Positions 55,753 through 64,000 of a DNA stretch of 64,000 nucleotides are shown in pieces. A model generated the notes under the pieces. It was not told the origin of the DNA. It did not search any database and was given only the letters and a program-made list of their open reading frames with translations. Location: the NCBI RefSeq assembly GCF_038561935.1, contig NZ_CP102770.1, forward strand, positions 7,440,001 to 7,504,000. The letters are read 5' to 3'. A program made the translations under genes and the position numbers. Within the stretch, counting starts at the first letter, position 1; each line of letters begins with the position of its first letter. Source of the DNA: Myxococcus stipitatus (lineage in GTDB: Bacteria; Myxococcota; Myxococcia; Myxococcales; Myxococcaceae).

Positions 55753-56960
55753 AGACGCCCGTGAAGCTGGGGCTCCTGTCGAGCCTCTATCTCTCCCAGG
55801 GCCTGCCGTTCGGCTTCTTCACCCAGGCGCTCCCGGTGCTGCTGCGGCACCAGGGCCTCTCGCTGCCGGCCATCGGACTTGCGCACCTGCTCGCGCTGCC
55901 CTGGGCCCTGAAGTTCCTCTGGGCGCCGTCCATGGACCGGCATGGCTCGGCCCGCTGGGGACTGCGCCGAGGCTACATCCTCCCGTTGCAGTGCCTGAGC
56001 GCGGGCCTGCTGCTGTCGCTCGCGCTGCCCGAGTCCACCGTGGACACGCACTGGCTGCTCGCCGCGGTGCTCGGCGTCAACCTGCTCGCGGCGACCCAGG
56101 ACGTCGCGACGGATGGCCTCGCGGTGACGCTGCTCTCCCCTTCCGAGCGAGGCTGGGGCAACGGCGTGCAGGTGGCCGCGTATCGCGTGGGGATGATTCT
56201 GGGCGGAGGCCTCATGCTCGCCGTCTTCGACGCCGCGGGCTGGCGCCCCACCCTCCTGGCGCTGGGCCTGATCCTCCTCGTCGCCACCGTGCCCATCGCG
56301 CTCTACCGCGAGCCCGTCACCGAGCCCCCTCCCCGCGCGAGCCTGGGCCTCCAGTGGTGGCTGCGACGGCCCGGCGCCGCGACGTGGCTCACCCTGCTCG
56401 GGGTCTACAAGGCGGGAGAAGCGCTGGCCACGGGCATGCTGCGCACCTTCCTGGTGGACCGGGGCCTGTCGCTCACGGACATCGCCTGGATGCTGGGCGG
56501 GGTGGGCTTCACGGCGGGACTCCTGGGCGCACTCGCGGGAGGCAGCCTCGTGGCGAGGCTGGGGCGGAAACGGGCCTTGCTCCTCTTCGGCTTCGTCCAG
56601 GCCACGGCCGTGCTGCTGTACGCAGTCGTGGCGAGCACCCCTTCGTCCATGGCGTGGCTGACGGTGGTCTGCGCCGTGGAGCACATCGCCAGCGGCATGG
56701 CCACGGCCACGCTCTTCACCGCGATGATGGATGCCTGCCGCACCGAGCACGCCGCCACCGACTACACGGTGCAGGCCTCGCTCGTGGTGATTGCCACGGG
56801 CGCGGCGGCGGCGCTCAGTGGCTTCAGCGCGCAGGCGCTCGGCTACCCCGGACACTTCGTCCTCGCGGCCCTGCTCTGTGTCGCCGGTACGCTCTACGTC
56901 CCCTTCGCCCTCCGTCCAACCCAGGCGCCCCACACCCCCGCGCCCGAGGTGTCGCCATGA
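55749..56960 (+). CDS. major facilitator superfamily transporter (AmpG / RhtX-FptX-like)
   Basis: 403 residues with about 12 membrane helices. The first helices (YLSQGLPFGFFTQALPVLLRHQGLSL) and WALKFLWAPSMDRHGSARWGLRRGYIL, NLLAATQDVATDGLAVTLL and NGVQVAAYRVGMILGGGLML are very like AmpG (muropeptide permease) and the RhtX/FptX siderophore importers, which belong to one branch. It therefore probably imports a peptidoglycan fragment or a siderophore. It is coupled by ATGA to both neighbours and placed under the TetR protein, so the inducer may be its substrate. Confidence 0.88.
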   Translation: MKTPVKLGLLSSLYLSQGLPFGFFTQALPVLLRHQGLSLPAIGLAHLLALPWALKFLWAPSMDRHGSARWGLRRGYILPLQCLSAGLLLSLALPESTVDTHWLLAAVLGVNLLAATQDVATDGLAVTLLSPSERGWGNGVQVAAYRVGMILGGGLMLAVFDAAGWRPTLLALGLILLVATVPIALYREPVTEPPPRASLGLQWWLRRPGAATWLTLLGVYKAGEALATGMLRTFLVDRGLSLTDIAWMLGGVGFTAGLLGALAGGSLVARLGRKRALLLFGFVQATAVLLYAVVASTPSSMAWLTVVCAVEHIASGMATATLFTAMMDACRTEHAATDYTVQASLVVIATGAAAALSGFSAQALGYPGHFVLAALLCVAGTLYVPFALRPTQAPHTPAPEVSP

Positions 56961-57454
56961 CCATCGCCGTCTACGCAGGCAGCTTCGACCCCGTCACCGC
57001 GGGACACCTGTCCGTGGTCCGTCAGGCAGCGCGGCTGTTCGGACACGTGGTGGTCGTCGTGGCCATCAACCCCGCGAAGAACACGCTGCTGTCGCCCGAC
57101 GAGCGCGTGGCCCTGGTGCGGGAAGCCGTGGCCATGCACCCCAACGTCTCGGTGGCATGGACCGAGGGGCTCATCGTCGACTACGCGCGAGCCATCGGCG
57201 CCAGCGTCCTCCTGCGCGGCGTGCGCGGCGCCACCGATGCGCAGTTCGAGACGGAACTCGCCCAGAACAACCGCGCGCTCGCGCCCGAAATCTCCACCCT
57301 CTTCCTCCCCGCGGAGGCCCACCTCGCCGAGGTGAGCAGCAGCGGCCTCAAGCAGCGCGTCTCGCGAGGCGAGGACGTTTCGGCCTTCTGTCCGCCCACG
57401 GTCGCGGCGAAGCTGCGCGAGCGACTCGACCCGTCCCTTCGGAGCCAGCCATGA
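56957..57454 (+). CDS. coaD: phosphopantetheine adenylyltransferase
   Basis: 165 residues. The nucleotidyltransferase motif is YAGSFDPVTAGHLSVV (TAGH, usually TNGH), with VVVAINPAKNTLLSPDERV, YARAIGASVLLRGVRGATDAQFETELAQNNR and the KMSKS-like EVSSSGLKQRVSRGEDV. It catalyses the next-to-last step of coenzyme A synthesis from phosphopantetheine and ATP, and is essential in most bacteria. It is coupled by ATGA to the MFS gene before it and to the metallo-hydrolase gene after it. Its placement in a TetR-controlled operon is unusual; a second promoter inside the MFS gene may exist. Confidence 0.97.
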   Translation: MTIAVYAGSFDPVTAGHLSVVRQAARLFGHVVVVVAINPAKNTLLSPDERVALVREAVAMHPNVSVAWTEGLIVDYARAIGASVLLRGVRGATDAQFETELAQNNRALAPEISTLFLPAEAHLAEVSSSGLKQRVSRGEDVSAFCPPTVAAKLRERLDPSLRSQP

Positions 57455-58197
57455 GCCTGTCCTTCATTCCCCTGGGCGTCGGGGATGCCTTCTCCGCCCT
57501 CCACTACTCGTCCTGTCTCGCGGTGGAGGCCGAGGACCAGGTGCTCCTGGTGGACTGCCCGCACCCCATCCGGAAGATGATGCGCGAGGCCTCGCTCGCC
57601 ACCGGCGTCCCGCTCGACGTGGACCGCGTCAGCGCCGTGGCCCTCACCCACCTCCACGCGGACCACGCCTCCGGCCTGGAGAGCATGGGCTACTTCTCCT
57701 TCTTCGTCCTGCGCCGGAAGCTGGAGCTGCTCGCGCACCCCGCAGTGGCGGAGCGGCTCTGGGAGGGCCACCTGGCCGCCGGCATGGAGTGCCTCATCGA
57801 GAAGCGCGGCGAGGCCCCCAACGACAAGCACTTCGACGACTACTTCGAGCACACGCCGCTCTCCACCGAGGCCGCCGTGCGGCACGGCCCCTTCCTCATC
57901 GAGTCGCGCATGACGTACCACCACGTGCCCACCACCGCGCTGCGCATCCACGCGGGGGGCAGGTGCCTGGGCTACAGCGCGGACACCGCCTTCGACGAGG
58001 GGCTCATCCACTGGCTGTCGCGCGCGGACCTGGTCATCCACGAGACGAACTACGGCGTCCACACGCCCTACGAGAAGCTGGCCGCGCTGCCCGCGGACCT
58101 GCGCTCCCGCATGCGCCTCATCCACTACCCGGATGACTTCGACACCGAGGCCAGCGTCATCGAGCCCCTGCGCCAGGGCCGCCGCTACACCGTGTAG
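57451..58197 (+). CDS. metallo-beta-lactamase-fold hydrolase
   Basis: 248 residues. The two-metal motif is LTHLHADHASGLE (HxHxDH), with the later ligands in RMTYHHVPTTALRIH, GYSADTAFDEGL and VIHETNYG. It resembles ribonuclease Z-like and YhfI-type MBL proteins. The substrate is unknown. It starts in the coaD stop codon (ATGA) and ends the operon. A weak hairpin at 58205-58223 follows. A link to coenzyme A or to the transporter substrate is not evident from sequence. Confidence 0.9.
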   Translation: MSLSFIPLGVGDAFSALHYSSCLAVEAEDQVLLVDCPHPIRKMMREASLATGVPLDVDRVSAVALTHLHADHASGLESMGYFSFFVLRRKLELLAHPAVAERLWEGHLAAGMECLIEKRGEAPNDKHFDDYFEHTPLSTEAAVRHGPFLIESRMTYHHVPTTALRIHAGGRCLGYSADTAFDEGLIHWLSRADLVIHETNYGVHTPYEKLAALPADLRSRMRLIHYPDDFDTEASVIEPLRQGRRYTV

Positions 58198-58204
58198 GCC
58201 CCGA

Positions 58205-58223
58205 GCGCCCGAGCCCCGGGCGC
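58205..58223. terminator. hairpin between convergent genes
   Basis: GCGCCCG (58205-58211) and CGGGCGC (58217-58223), a perfect 7-base stem with an AGCCC loop and no T-run, between the MBL-fold gene and the GH13 gene. Confidence 0.4.
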
Positions 58224-58242
58224 CCGAAACCCCTGCGACCGG

Positions 58243-60141
58243 TTACTGCGAGAAGATGAGCAGCGAGTAGGGGCCGATGGCGAAGGACGCGTTGTTCGCC
58301 ATGCCGTCCTTGGCCCCGCCATACGCCACCGTGTTCGCCGACGCGGTGTTGCCGAAGTCAGACGAGTACCCGTTCCAGTCGCTGTTGAAGCGCAGGTACC
58401 ACGTGCCGGTGCGCGGGAAGCCGATGTTGTAGGTGGGGAAGTAGGTGCCGCTGAAGTTGGCGACAATCAGGACGTCGTCACCTGGTCCGCCACTGTCCCA
58501 GCGGTGATAGGCAATCACCTTGCTCGCGTTGTTGACGTGGTGGACGTTGACGTTGCCGCCTCGCAGGCCGCGCGTGTTGTTGTTCCAGTTCCGGCGCAGG
58601 CGGATGAGGTCGCGGTACAGGTCATGGATGCCGCCGTAGGTGCCGAGCTTGGCCCAGTCCACCGGGTCACCATCCGAGAAGAACCCGTCCTCCAGAATCT
58701 CCTGCCCCTGGAACAGCATGGGGATGCCCGGCGAGGTCAGCGTGATGCCCGCGGCCAGCGTGGAGCGCTTCTTCGCCGCCCAGCTCCCTGCGTTGCCGGG
58801 CCAGATCTCCTCCGGCACCCGGGCCTTGCCGTTGGCCACTTCATCGTGGCTCTCCGAGTAGATGACCCGCGCGTGCGCCCGTCCGCTGAAGCCCTGGGTA
58901 ATCGCGTCGCGCACCGCGAACATGTTCCGGTTCGCGTCGTTCTGCTCGATGACCGCCGTGCGGATGGGATGCACGAACTCCGCCGACCACTGCGCATCGA
59001 ACCCCGCGCCGCCCGCGAAGTCGGACGTGGCGTCGTTGGTGATGGAGTCGCCGCCGCCGAAGTCCTCGGCGATGGAAATCTTCCAGCCCTTGTTCGCGTT
59101 GATTTCGCGGTTGATGGAGCGGAACACCTGCCACGCTGGCGCGATGTCGCCCGTGCCGTCGATGGTGCGCATGTACTTCGTGGCATCCCAGCGCAGGCCG
59201 TCCGCCCGGAAGTTGTCGAGCAGGTTCATCATCGAGTCGCGGATGTACGCGCGCACCTCGGGGCGGCCGTAGTCCGGACGCGTGTTCCCCCACGGCGTCG
59301 ACTTGCGGTTGTCGGTGAAGAAGTACTCCCCGCCGTTGTCCAGACAGTTGCCGCTGAAGCACCACATGGGCAGGTCGCTGGGCCCCCAGTGGTTGTGCAC
59401 CACGTCGACGATGACGCCGATGCCCCGGTAGTGCGCCTCGTCGATGAAGCGCTTCATGTCGTTCGGATGCCCGTAGGCGCTCTCCGGCGCGAACGGGAAG
59501 GCGACGTTGTAGCCCCAGGAGAAGTCCCCGGCGAACTCATACGCCGGCATCACCTTCACCATGTTGATGCCCAGGTCCCGCAGGTAGTCGAGCTTCGCGA
59601 TGGCGCTGTTCCAGTTGCCCGGCCCCCACCCCGGCGAGTCGTTGAACGTGCCCACGTGCATCTCGTAGATGACCATCTCGTGGAAGGCGGGCGTGCTGAA
59701 CTGCTGCGCGTTCCACCAGTACTCGCCGTGGTCATAGATGATGCTGGCCTCGGTGGAGTTCACCTGCCACGCCGAGCGAGGGTCCGCGCGCCACTCGTCG
59801 TTCCCCCACGCGTTGCGGACGATGTACTTGTACTGCTGTCCCTTGACGGCGCCAGGCACGTCGCCAGAGAAGTTGCCGTTGCCCTCGCTGCCCAGCTCCA
59901 ACCCGTTCCAGTTGCTGAACTGGCCCGCGACAAACACCTTGGAGGCCAGCGGTGCCCACACGCGGAACGTCGTGCCTCCGCCGTAGACCACCGCCCCCAT
60001 GCCCGGCCGGCTCGAGACGTTGAGGCGCTGGACGACCTGCCCTGTCTCCCCGCCCTTCGTGCCCAGTGGATTCTCGAGCGCGCTCTCTCCGCAGCCCAGC
60101 ACTCCGGCCAGCAACAGCGCACTCCACATGTTGCGTCGCAT
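58243..60141 (-). CDS. GH13 alpha-amylase-family lipoprotein with CBM48
   Basis: 632 residues. The signal peptide ends in the lipobox AGVLGC. Residues about 45-130 form an N-terminal CBM48 (TTFRVWAPLASKVFVAGQFSNWNG). The (beta/alpha)8 domain has VIYEMHVGTF, VIVDVVHNHWGP, GLRWDATKY (nucleophile Asp), ISIAEDFGG (acid/base Glu) and IYSESHDEVANGK (third catalytic Asp). All catalytic residues are present. The order resembles glycogen-branching enzyme and maltooligosyl trehalohydrolase, but the lipid anchor means it acts outside the cytoplasm, so it probably digests or modifies external alpha-glucans. It is transcribed divergently from the 5'-nucleotidase at 60369. Confidence 0.93.
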   Translation of the reverse strand: MRRNMWSALLLAGVLGCGESALENPLGTKGGETGQVVQRLNVSSRPGMGAVVYGGGTTFRVWAPLASKVFVAGQFSNWNGLELGSEGNGNFSGDVPGAVKGQQYKYIVRNAWGNDEWRADPRSAWQVNSTEASIIYDHGEYWWNAQQFSTPAFHEMVIYEMHVGTFNDSPGWGPGNWNSAIAKLDYLRDLGINMVKVMPAYEFAGDFSWGYNVAFPFAPESAYGHPNDMKRFIDEAHYRGIGVIVDVVHNHWGPSDLPMWCFSGNCLDNGGEYFFTDNRKSTPWGNTRPDYGRPEVRAYIRDSMMNLLDNFRADGLRWDATKYMRTIDGTGDIAPAWQVFRSINREINANKGWKISIAEDFGGGDSITNDATSDFAGGAGFDAQWSAEFVHPIRTAVIEQNDANRNMFAVRDAITQGFSGRAHARVIYSESHDEVANGKARVPEEIWPGNAGSWAAKKRSTLAAGITLTSPGIPMLFQGQEILEDGFFSDGDPVDWAKLGTYGGIHDLYRDLIRLRRNWNNNTRGLRGGNVNVHHVNNASKVIAYHRWDSGGPGDDVLIVANFSGTYFPTYNIGFPRTGTWYLRFNSDWNGYSSDFGNTASANTVAYGGAKDGMANNASFAIGPYSLLIFSQ

Positions 60142-60368
60142 GGTGACGACCTCCCTGTCGTTGATGGGATGGGTCCTAGCAACCGCAGCAAAGCGAGATC
60201 AAACCGCATTCAGCTCAATTCTGTAACTTCGCACGATGACACGTCGCAGCAGCCCCCTGCCCTTTCGAGGAAGGGCGAGGGTGCGGGCGGGGTGCTCGCG
60301 TTCGTCCTCTGAGTGCGGTAGGTCCGCGAGCCCGGCGCCGTGCGGGCGCCTCTGGAGAACGACTCGCG

Positions 60369-61982
60369 ATGACGACGAAGACAGCGCTGGCCCGCCGAGG
60401 GGTCTTGCTCCTGCCGCTCGCGCTGTTGCTGGCGTCGGCACCGGGCACGTCCCAGGCCGCCGCGCCCGCTCCGGGCACGACGCGACTGACGTTCCTCCAC
60501 CTGGCGGACGTGTATCAGGTGCAGCCCCAGGAGCACGGGGGCCGGGGGGGCCTCGCGCGGGTGTCCACGCTGCGCAAGCGCGTGCTGGCCGAGTCCCCCA
60601 CCCCGCACGTCCTCACGCTGCTGGGGGGCGACACGCTGTCGCCCTCGGTGGAGTCGCTGCTGGAGCTGGACGGCAAGCCCCTCAGGGGCCGGCACATGGT
60701 GGATGCGTGGAACGCGCTGGGGCTGGACCTCGCGGTGCTGGGCAACCACGAGTTCGACTTCGGCGACGACGTGCTGCGCGAGCGCATCCGCCAGTCGCGC
60801 TTCCCCTGGCTGGGCGCCAACGTGACGGACGCCAAGACGGGCGCGCTGTTCGAGGGCGTGAAGGCCTTCGAGCTTCGCGAGCTGGGTGGCATCCCGGTGG
60901 GCCTCTTCGGCGTGGTGATTCCCGAGACGAAGACCACCACGAAGGCGGGGCCGGACACGCAGTTCGGCGACGTCTGCGCGGCCGCGAAGGACGCCGTGGC
61001 GAAGCTGCGCGCGGCGGGGGCCAAGGTGGTGCTGGGCCTCACGCACCTGTCGCTCGCGGAGGACAAGGCGCTGGCCCGGTGCGTGAAGGTCGACGCGCTG
61101 CTCGGCGGACATGACCACGTGGGCGCGGCGGACCGCTCCACGGGCACGCCCATCTTCAAGGTCCACTCGGACGCGCTGGAGCTGGGCCGGCTCACGGTGG
61201 ACGTGGACACCGCGACGGGCACGGTGCGCAAGGTGTCCTGGTCGCTGATTCCCGTCACGAAGAAGGTCCCCGAGGACACGGCCTTCAACGAGGCGATGCA
61301 GCCCTATCATGCGCTGTTCGCGCGCCTCGCCGAGCCCGTGGGCCGCACGCCGGTGGCGCTGGACGCCCGCAGCACCCAGATGCGCACGCGCGAGACGAAC
61401 CTGGGCTCGCTCGTGGCGGATGCCTTCCGCGAGGCCTCGGGCGCGGACGTGGCGCTGGTGAACGGGGGCGCGCTGCGCGCGGACTCGGTGCTGCGCGCCG
61501 GGGTGCTGACGCGCAGGGACCTGCACTCGGTGATGCCGTACACGGACGGGCTCGTGGTGATGGAGGTCCCCGGCTCCACGCTGCGCGCCGTCCTGGAGAA
61601 TGGCGTGAGCCTGAGCCGCGAGGACTCGCGCCCCGGCCGCTTCCTCCAGGTGTCCGGCCTGCGCTTCAGGTACGACGCGCGCAAGCCCGCCGGACAGCGC
61701 GTGCTGGAGGTGGCGGTGCACGGCAAGTCGTTGGACCCCGCGGCCACGTACCGCATCGCCACGTTGAGCTTCCTCGCCAGCGGCAAGGATGGCTACGACA
61801 TGCTCAAGGGCCTGCCCACCACGCCCGCTCTGAAGGACGGACGCACGCCGCTGGACGTGCTCGCGGACATGTTCCGCACGGGCCACCCCGCGCCGCGCGC
61901 GAAGCCGGAGGGCCGCATCACGCGCGTGGACGCCGCGGGACTCACGCCCGACGCGCGCCGCCCCGCGCCTCCGCTCAAGTAA
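60369..61982 (+). CDS. secreted 5'-nucleotidase / UDP-sugar hydrolase family protein
   Basis: 537 residues with a signal peptide (LLLPLALLLASAPGTSQAAA). The metallophosphatase domain has TFLHLADVYQV, LTLLGGDTLSPS, VLGNHEFDFGDD, VVLGLTHLSLAED and LLGGHDHVGAA. The C-terminal domain has TNLGSLVADAFREASGADVALVNGGALRAD and FLASGKDGYDML. In the first motif LHLADVY replaces the common LHTNDVH, a change seen in other members. It should free phosphate from nucleotides in the periplasm or outside. It has an intrinsic terminator. It is a paralogue of the lipoprotein at 16812. Confidence 0.92.
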   Translation: MTTKTALARRGVLLLPLALLLASAPGTSQAAAPAPGTTRLTFLHLADVYQVQPQEHGGRGGLARVSTLRKRVLAESPTPHVLTLLGGDTLSPSVESLLELDGKPLRGRHMVDAWNALGLDLAVLGNHEFDFGDDVLRERIRQSRFPWLGANVTDAKTGALFEGVKAFELRELGGIPVGLFGVVIPETKTTTKAGPDTQFGDVCAAAKDAVAKLRAAGAKVVLGLTHLSLAEDKALARCVKVDALLGGHDHVGAADRSTGTPIFKVHSDALELGRLTVDVDTATGTVRKVSWSLIPVTKKVPEDTAFNEAMQPYHALFARLAEPVGRTPVALDARSTQMRTRETNLGSLVADAFREASGADVALVNGGALRADSVLRAGVLTRRDLHSVMPYTDGLVVMEVPGSTLRAVLENGVSLSREDSRPGRFLQVSGLRFRYDARKPAGQRVLEVAVHGKSLDPAATYRIATLSFLASGKDGYDMLKGLPTTPALKDGRTPLDVLADMFRTGHPAPRAKPEGRITRVDAAGLTPDARRPAPPLK

Positions 61983-61998
61983 GCATCCAGTTCCAGAC

Positions 61999-62028
61999 AC
62001 ATCCCCGGCCTGGAGCCGGGGTGTTTTC
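61999..62028 (+). terminator. intrinsic terminator of the 5'-nucleotidase gene
   Basis: ACATCCCCGGC and GCCGGGGTGT (CCCCGGC at 62004-62010, GCCGGGG at 62016-62022) form a stem with a CTGGA loop, followed by TTTT (62025-62028), 20 bases after the stop. Confidence 0.88.
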
Positions 62029-62153
62029 TGCCCCGCGTCTGGTGATGAACGCGCGGGATTGCTCCACTCGCGCGCCGGCGGAGCTCCCCCTTCATCTCCG
62101 ACGTCAGAACCCGAGCCCGGGAAGCTCTCCATCGCCCTCACGCGGGAGTTCCC

Positions 62154-63236
62154 ATGATCGAGTTGGAGACATTCCAGTTGCCGCAGTCCGTGAGTGGACG
62201 CGAGGCCGATATCGCGCTGGGGCTCACCATGGTCCGGGCCTGGAGACGCGACGGCATCTTCCAGGTGCGCATGAGCCCCGCCCAGGTCGAGAAGAGCCAG
62301 CGCGCCTTCGAGCTCAGCCGTCGCTTCTTCCGCCAGCCCCTGGAGGTGAAGGCGCGCTGCGTGAGCGACTTGACGTACTCCGGTTACATCGCGTCGGGCC
62401 AGGAGCTCACCGCGTCCGAGGCGGACCTGTCCGAGGTCTTCACCGTCTGCAGGGACGTGCCCCTCACGGACCCGCGGGTGCAGTCCAAGTGGCCCTGCCA
62501 TGGTCCGGGCCCCTGGCCCGATGAGGCCTGGCGCCAAGGCATGCAGGCCCACGCCGATGAGCTCGGCTCGGTGGGCGAGCGGCTCCTGCGGCTCACCGCG
62601 CTGGGCCTGGGCCTGGACATCGACGCGCTCACCACGCTGACGCATGATGGCTGGCACCACATGCGTGTGCTGCGCTTTCCCGCACGCTCCCCCGCCACCA
62701 CGCGGGGCATCGGCGCCCACACCGACTACGGGATGCTCGTCATCGCCGCGCAGGACGACGTGGGCGGGCTGTACGTGCGGCCCCCCGTCGAAGGTGAGAA
62801 GCGGCCCCGCAACTGGCTCCCGCACGAGAGCTCCGCGGGCATGTACGAGCATGACGAGCCCTGGACCTATGTGAAGCCCGTGCCCGGTGTCCTCACCGTG
62901 TTCCCGGGCGACATCCTCCAGTTCCTCACGCGAGGCTATCTGCTGTCGACGCCGCACAAGGTCGTGCTCAACACGCGCGAGCGCTTCGCGCTGGCCTACT
63001 TCCACGAGCCCCAGTTCGAGGCCTGTGTGCGCCCGCTCTCCGCGCCGACGCGCGACGAGTACATCCACTACGGCACGCACTTCACGAACATGTTCATGCG
63101 CTCCTATCCGGACCGCATCACCACCCAGCGCATCCTCGACGAGAGCCGGCTGACGACGCTGTCGTGGCTCCGGCAGGAGGCCGTCCTGCGCACCGCGCCC
63201 CTGGAGGCCATGCCCTTCCAGCGCGCGGCGGGCTGA
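62154..63236 (+). CDS. efe: ethylene-forming enzyme (2-oxoglutarate-dependent)
   Basis: 360 residues; the ATG at 62154 follows GGGAG. The protein aligns end to end with the Pseudomonas syringae ethylene-forming enzyme, as I recall that sequence, without gaps to residue 316 at least. Iron ligands His189, Asp191, His268; 2-oxoglutarate Arg277; L-arginine-binding Glu84, Thr86, Arg171, Tyr192, Arg316; and pocket residues Leu206, Ala198 and Phe283 are all present at the same residue numbers. Hallmark segments include CVSDLTYSGYIASG, GWHHMRVLRFP, GIGAHTDYGMLVIAAQDD, VFPGDILQF and HFTNMFMRSYPDRITTQRI. Position 317 is Ser where Pseudomonas has Cys. The enzyme turns 2-oxoglutarate into ethylene and CO2, with a minor arginine hydroxylation reaction. 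It is a single gene with no plant-pathogen genes around. Confidence 0.93.
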   Translation: MIELETFQLPQSVSGREADIALGLTMVRAWRRDGIFQVRMSPAQVEKSQRAFELSRRFFRQPLEVKARCVSDLTYSGYIASGQELTASEADLSEVFTVCRDVPLTDPRVQSKWPCHGPGPWPDEAWRQGMQAHADELGSVGERLLRLTALGLGLDIDALTTLTHDGWHHMRVLRFPARSPATTRGIGAHTDYGMLVIAAQDDVGGLYVRPPVEGEKRPRNWLPHESSAGMYEHDEPWTYVKPVPGVLTVFPGDILQFLTRGYLLSTPHKVVLNTRERFALAYFHEPQFEACVRPLSAPTRDEYIHYGTHFTNMFMRSYPDRITTQRILDESRLTTLSWLRQEAVLRTAPLEAMPFQRAAG

Positions 63237-63244
63237 CGCTCACC

Positions 63245-63997
63245 TCAGGGCGTCGTCCAGCCTCGCAGCCGGTACACGACCCGCCCCGCCAGCTCGCGCA
63301 GGACGTCCGTACTCTGGGAGAGCGCGGAGGCCCGAGGCACCCAGGTGAGCCTCCGCCCCTCCGTGGCGGGCATCCGCGCGTCCACCGACAGCGTGTCGGG
63401 ACGCAGCCCCACCGCGGCGAAGCAGCCCGCGGCCCGGGGCATGTGCGCCGCGCTCGTCACCAGGAGCAGCCGCTTCCACCCCCGCTCCTGGATGATGCGC
63501 GCGGACTCCACCGCGTTCTCCCGCGTGTTCCGGCTGCGGCCCTCGGTGACGATGCGCTCCGGGGCAATCCCCCAGGCCTGGTACTGGCGCGACAACACGT
63601 CCGCCTCCACCACCGGGTCGGGACGCGTATCCAGCGAGCCGCCGGAGATGAGGACCTGGCGCGCGTGGCCCTCGCGCAGCAGGTCGTAGCCGCGCAGCAC
63701 CCGGTCGGCCGCGGCGTTGAGCTCCAGGCGTCCGGAGCGCTCCATGGCGGACGGGTCCAGCGCGCCCCCCAGGACGATGACTGCGTCATACGTCACGCCC
63801 GGCTGGAAGGTGTCCCGCGCGTCCTTCTCCACCGCGTCCGTCAGCAGCGTGGACACCGCATCCGTGGAGAAGAGATAGAGGACCCCAAGCCCCGCCCCCG
63901 AGAGGACCCGGGAGAGCCGAGGCCGCCCACGCGCCAGGCCCCCCGCGAGCAGCAGCAGCAGGGTCCACGTGAGCGGCGCCAGGAAGAGGTCCAGCAC
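63245..63997 (-). CDS. YdcF/ElyC-family (DUF218) membrane protein, start uncertain
   Basis: 250 residues as seen from a GTG at 63997; the real start may lie just past the window edge. One or two N-terminal helices (LAPLTWTLLLLLAGGLARG, VLSGAGLGVLYLFSTDAV) are followed by the DUF218 domain: YDAVIVLGGAL, QVLISGGSLDTRP, IVTEGRSRNTRENAVESARII and LLLVTSAAHMPRAAGCF. Relatives (ElyC, SanA, YdcF) affect envelope polysaccharide and lipid carriers. It is convergent with efe, eight bases away. Confidence 0.88.
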   Translation of the reverse strand: MLDLFLAPLTWTLLLLLAGGLARGRPRLSRVLSGAGLGVLYLFSTDAVSTLLTDAVEKDARDTFQPGVTYDAVIVLGGALDPSAMERSGRLELNAAADRVLRGYDLLREGHARQVLISGGSLDTRPDPVVEADVLSRQYQAWGIAPERIVTEGRSRNTRENAVESARIIQERGWKRLLLVTSAAHMPRAAGCFAAVGLRPDTLSVDARMPATEGRRLTWVPRASALSQSTDVLRELAGRVVYRLRGWTTP

Positions 63998-64000
63998 CTT

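Noticed and set aside
62154..63236. Generic isopenicillin N synthase or plant-type ACC oxidase
   Set aside because: The residue set and segment order are those of the bacterial ethylene-forming enzyme; ACC oxidase and IPNS lack the arginine-binding residues and the matching numbering.

Overview
High-GC, gene-dense DNA from a myxobacterium, most likely Myxococcus, Corallococcus or a close relative in the Myxococcaceae. The signs are a secreted protein ending in a MYXO-CTERM-like tail, strong third-position G/C bias, many lipoproteins and degenerate signalling proteins, and the rpsB-tsf-pyrH-frr block beside secA. I see no insertion sequence, prophage, CRISPR array or rRNA. There is one tRNA gene, tRNA-Ala(CGC).

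Layout. 1-4.1 kb: a cupin fragment with a sequestered ribosome site, a cold-shock protein, and a four-gene envelope/metal-stress operon (Spy/CpxP-like protein, small secreted protein, response regulator, histidine kinase). 4.2-7.8 kb: a minus-strand operon of heme O synthase, an ABC exporter and a cupredoxin-like lipoprotein. 8.1-10.5 kb: a large membrane TPR protein. 10.6-16.2 kb: tRNA-Ala, then DUF2760 and two divergent Hsp70 proteins. 16.2-20 kb: a zinc-ribbon protein, a 5'-nucleotidase lipoprotein and a phytase-like MYXO-CTERM protein. 20-30 kb: GDP-D-rhamnose synthesis (gmd, rmd), glycosyltransferases and a polytopic membrane protein, with a NADAR protein and two unknowns between. 30-36.5 kb: a 1259-residue iron-sulfur flavoprotein fusion, a lipoprotein, SixA, CyaY and a degenerate GGDEF protein. 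36.5-43 kb: frr, pyrH, tsf, rpsB and secA. 43-52.4 kb: RlmM-like methyltransferase, a second degenerate GGDEF protein, an M23 peptidase, a PP2C phosphatase, recN and a SWIM-SNF2 helicase. 52.5-58.2 kb: plus-strand genes for a hydroxyacid dehydrogenase, apt, a cofactor-free-dioxygenase-like alpha/beta-hydrolase protein and an ATGA-coupled chain (TetR, MFS, coaD, metallo-beta-lactamase fold). 58.2-64 kb: a GH13 lipoprotein, a second 5'-nucleotidase, a homologue of ethylene-forming enzyme and a YdcF-family protein cut by the window edge.

Most notable. The gene at 62154-63236 carries every active-site residue I can recall from the Pseudomonas ethylene-forming enzyme at identical residue numbers, so this bacterium probably makes ethylene from 2-oxoglutarate. 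Other points of interest are the SD-sequestering hairpin at 171-203, the GltD/PyrK-type fusion flavoprotein, the HOD-like protein with no nucleophile, a kinase with a repeated cytoplasmic module, and a near-consensus promoter/operator placing coaD under a TetR protein.
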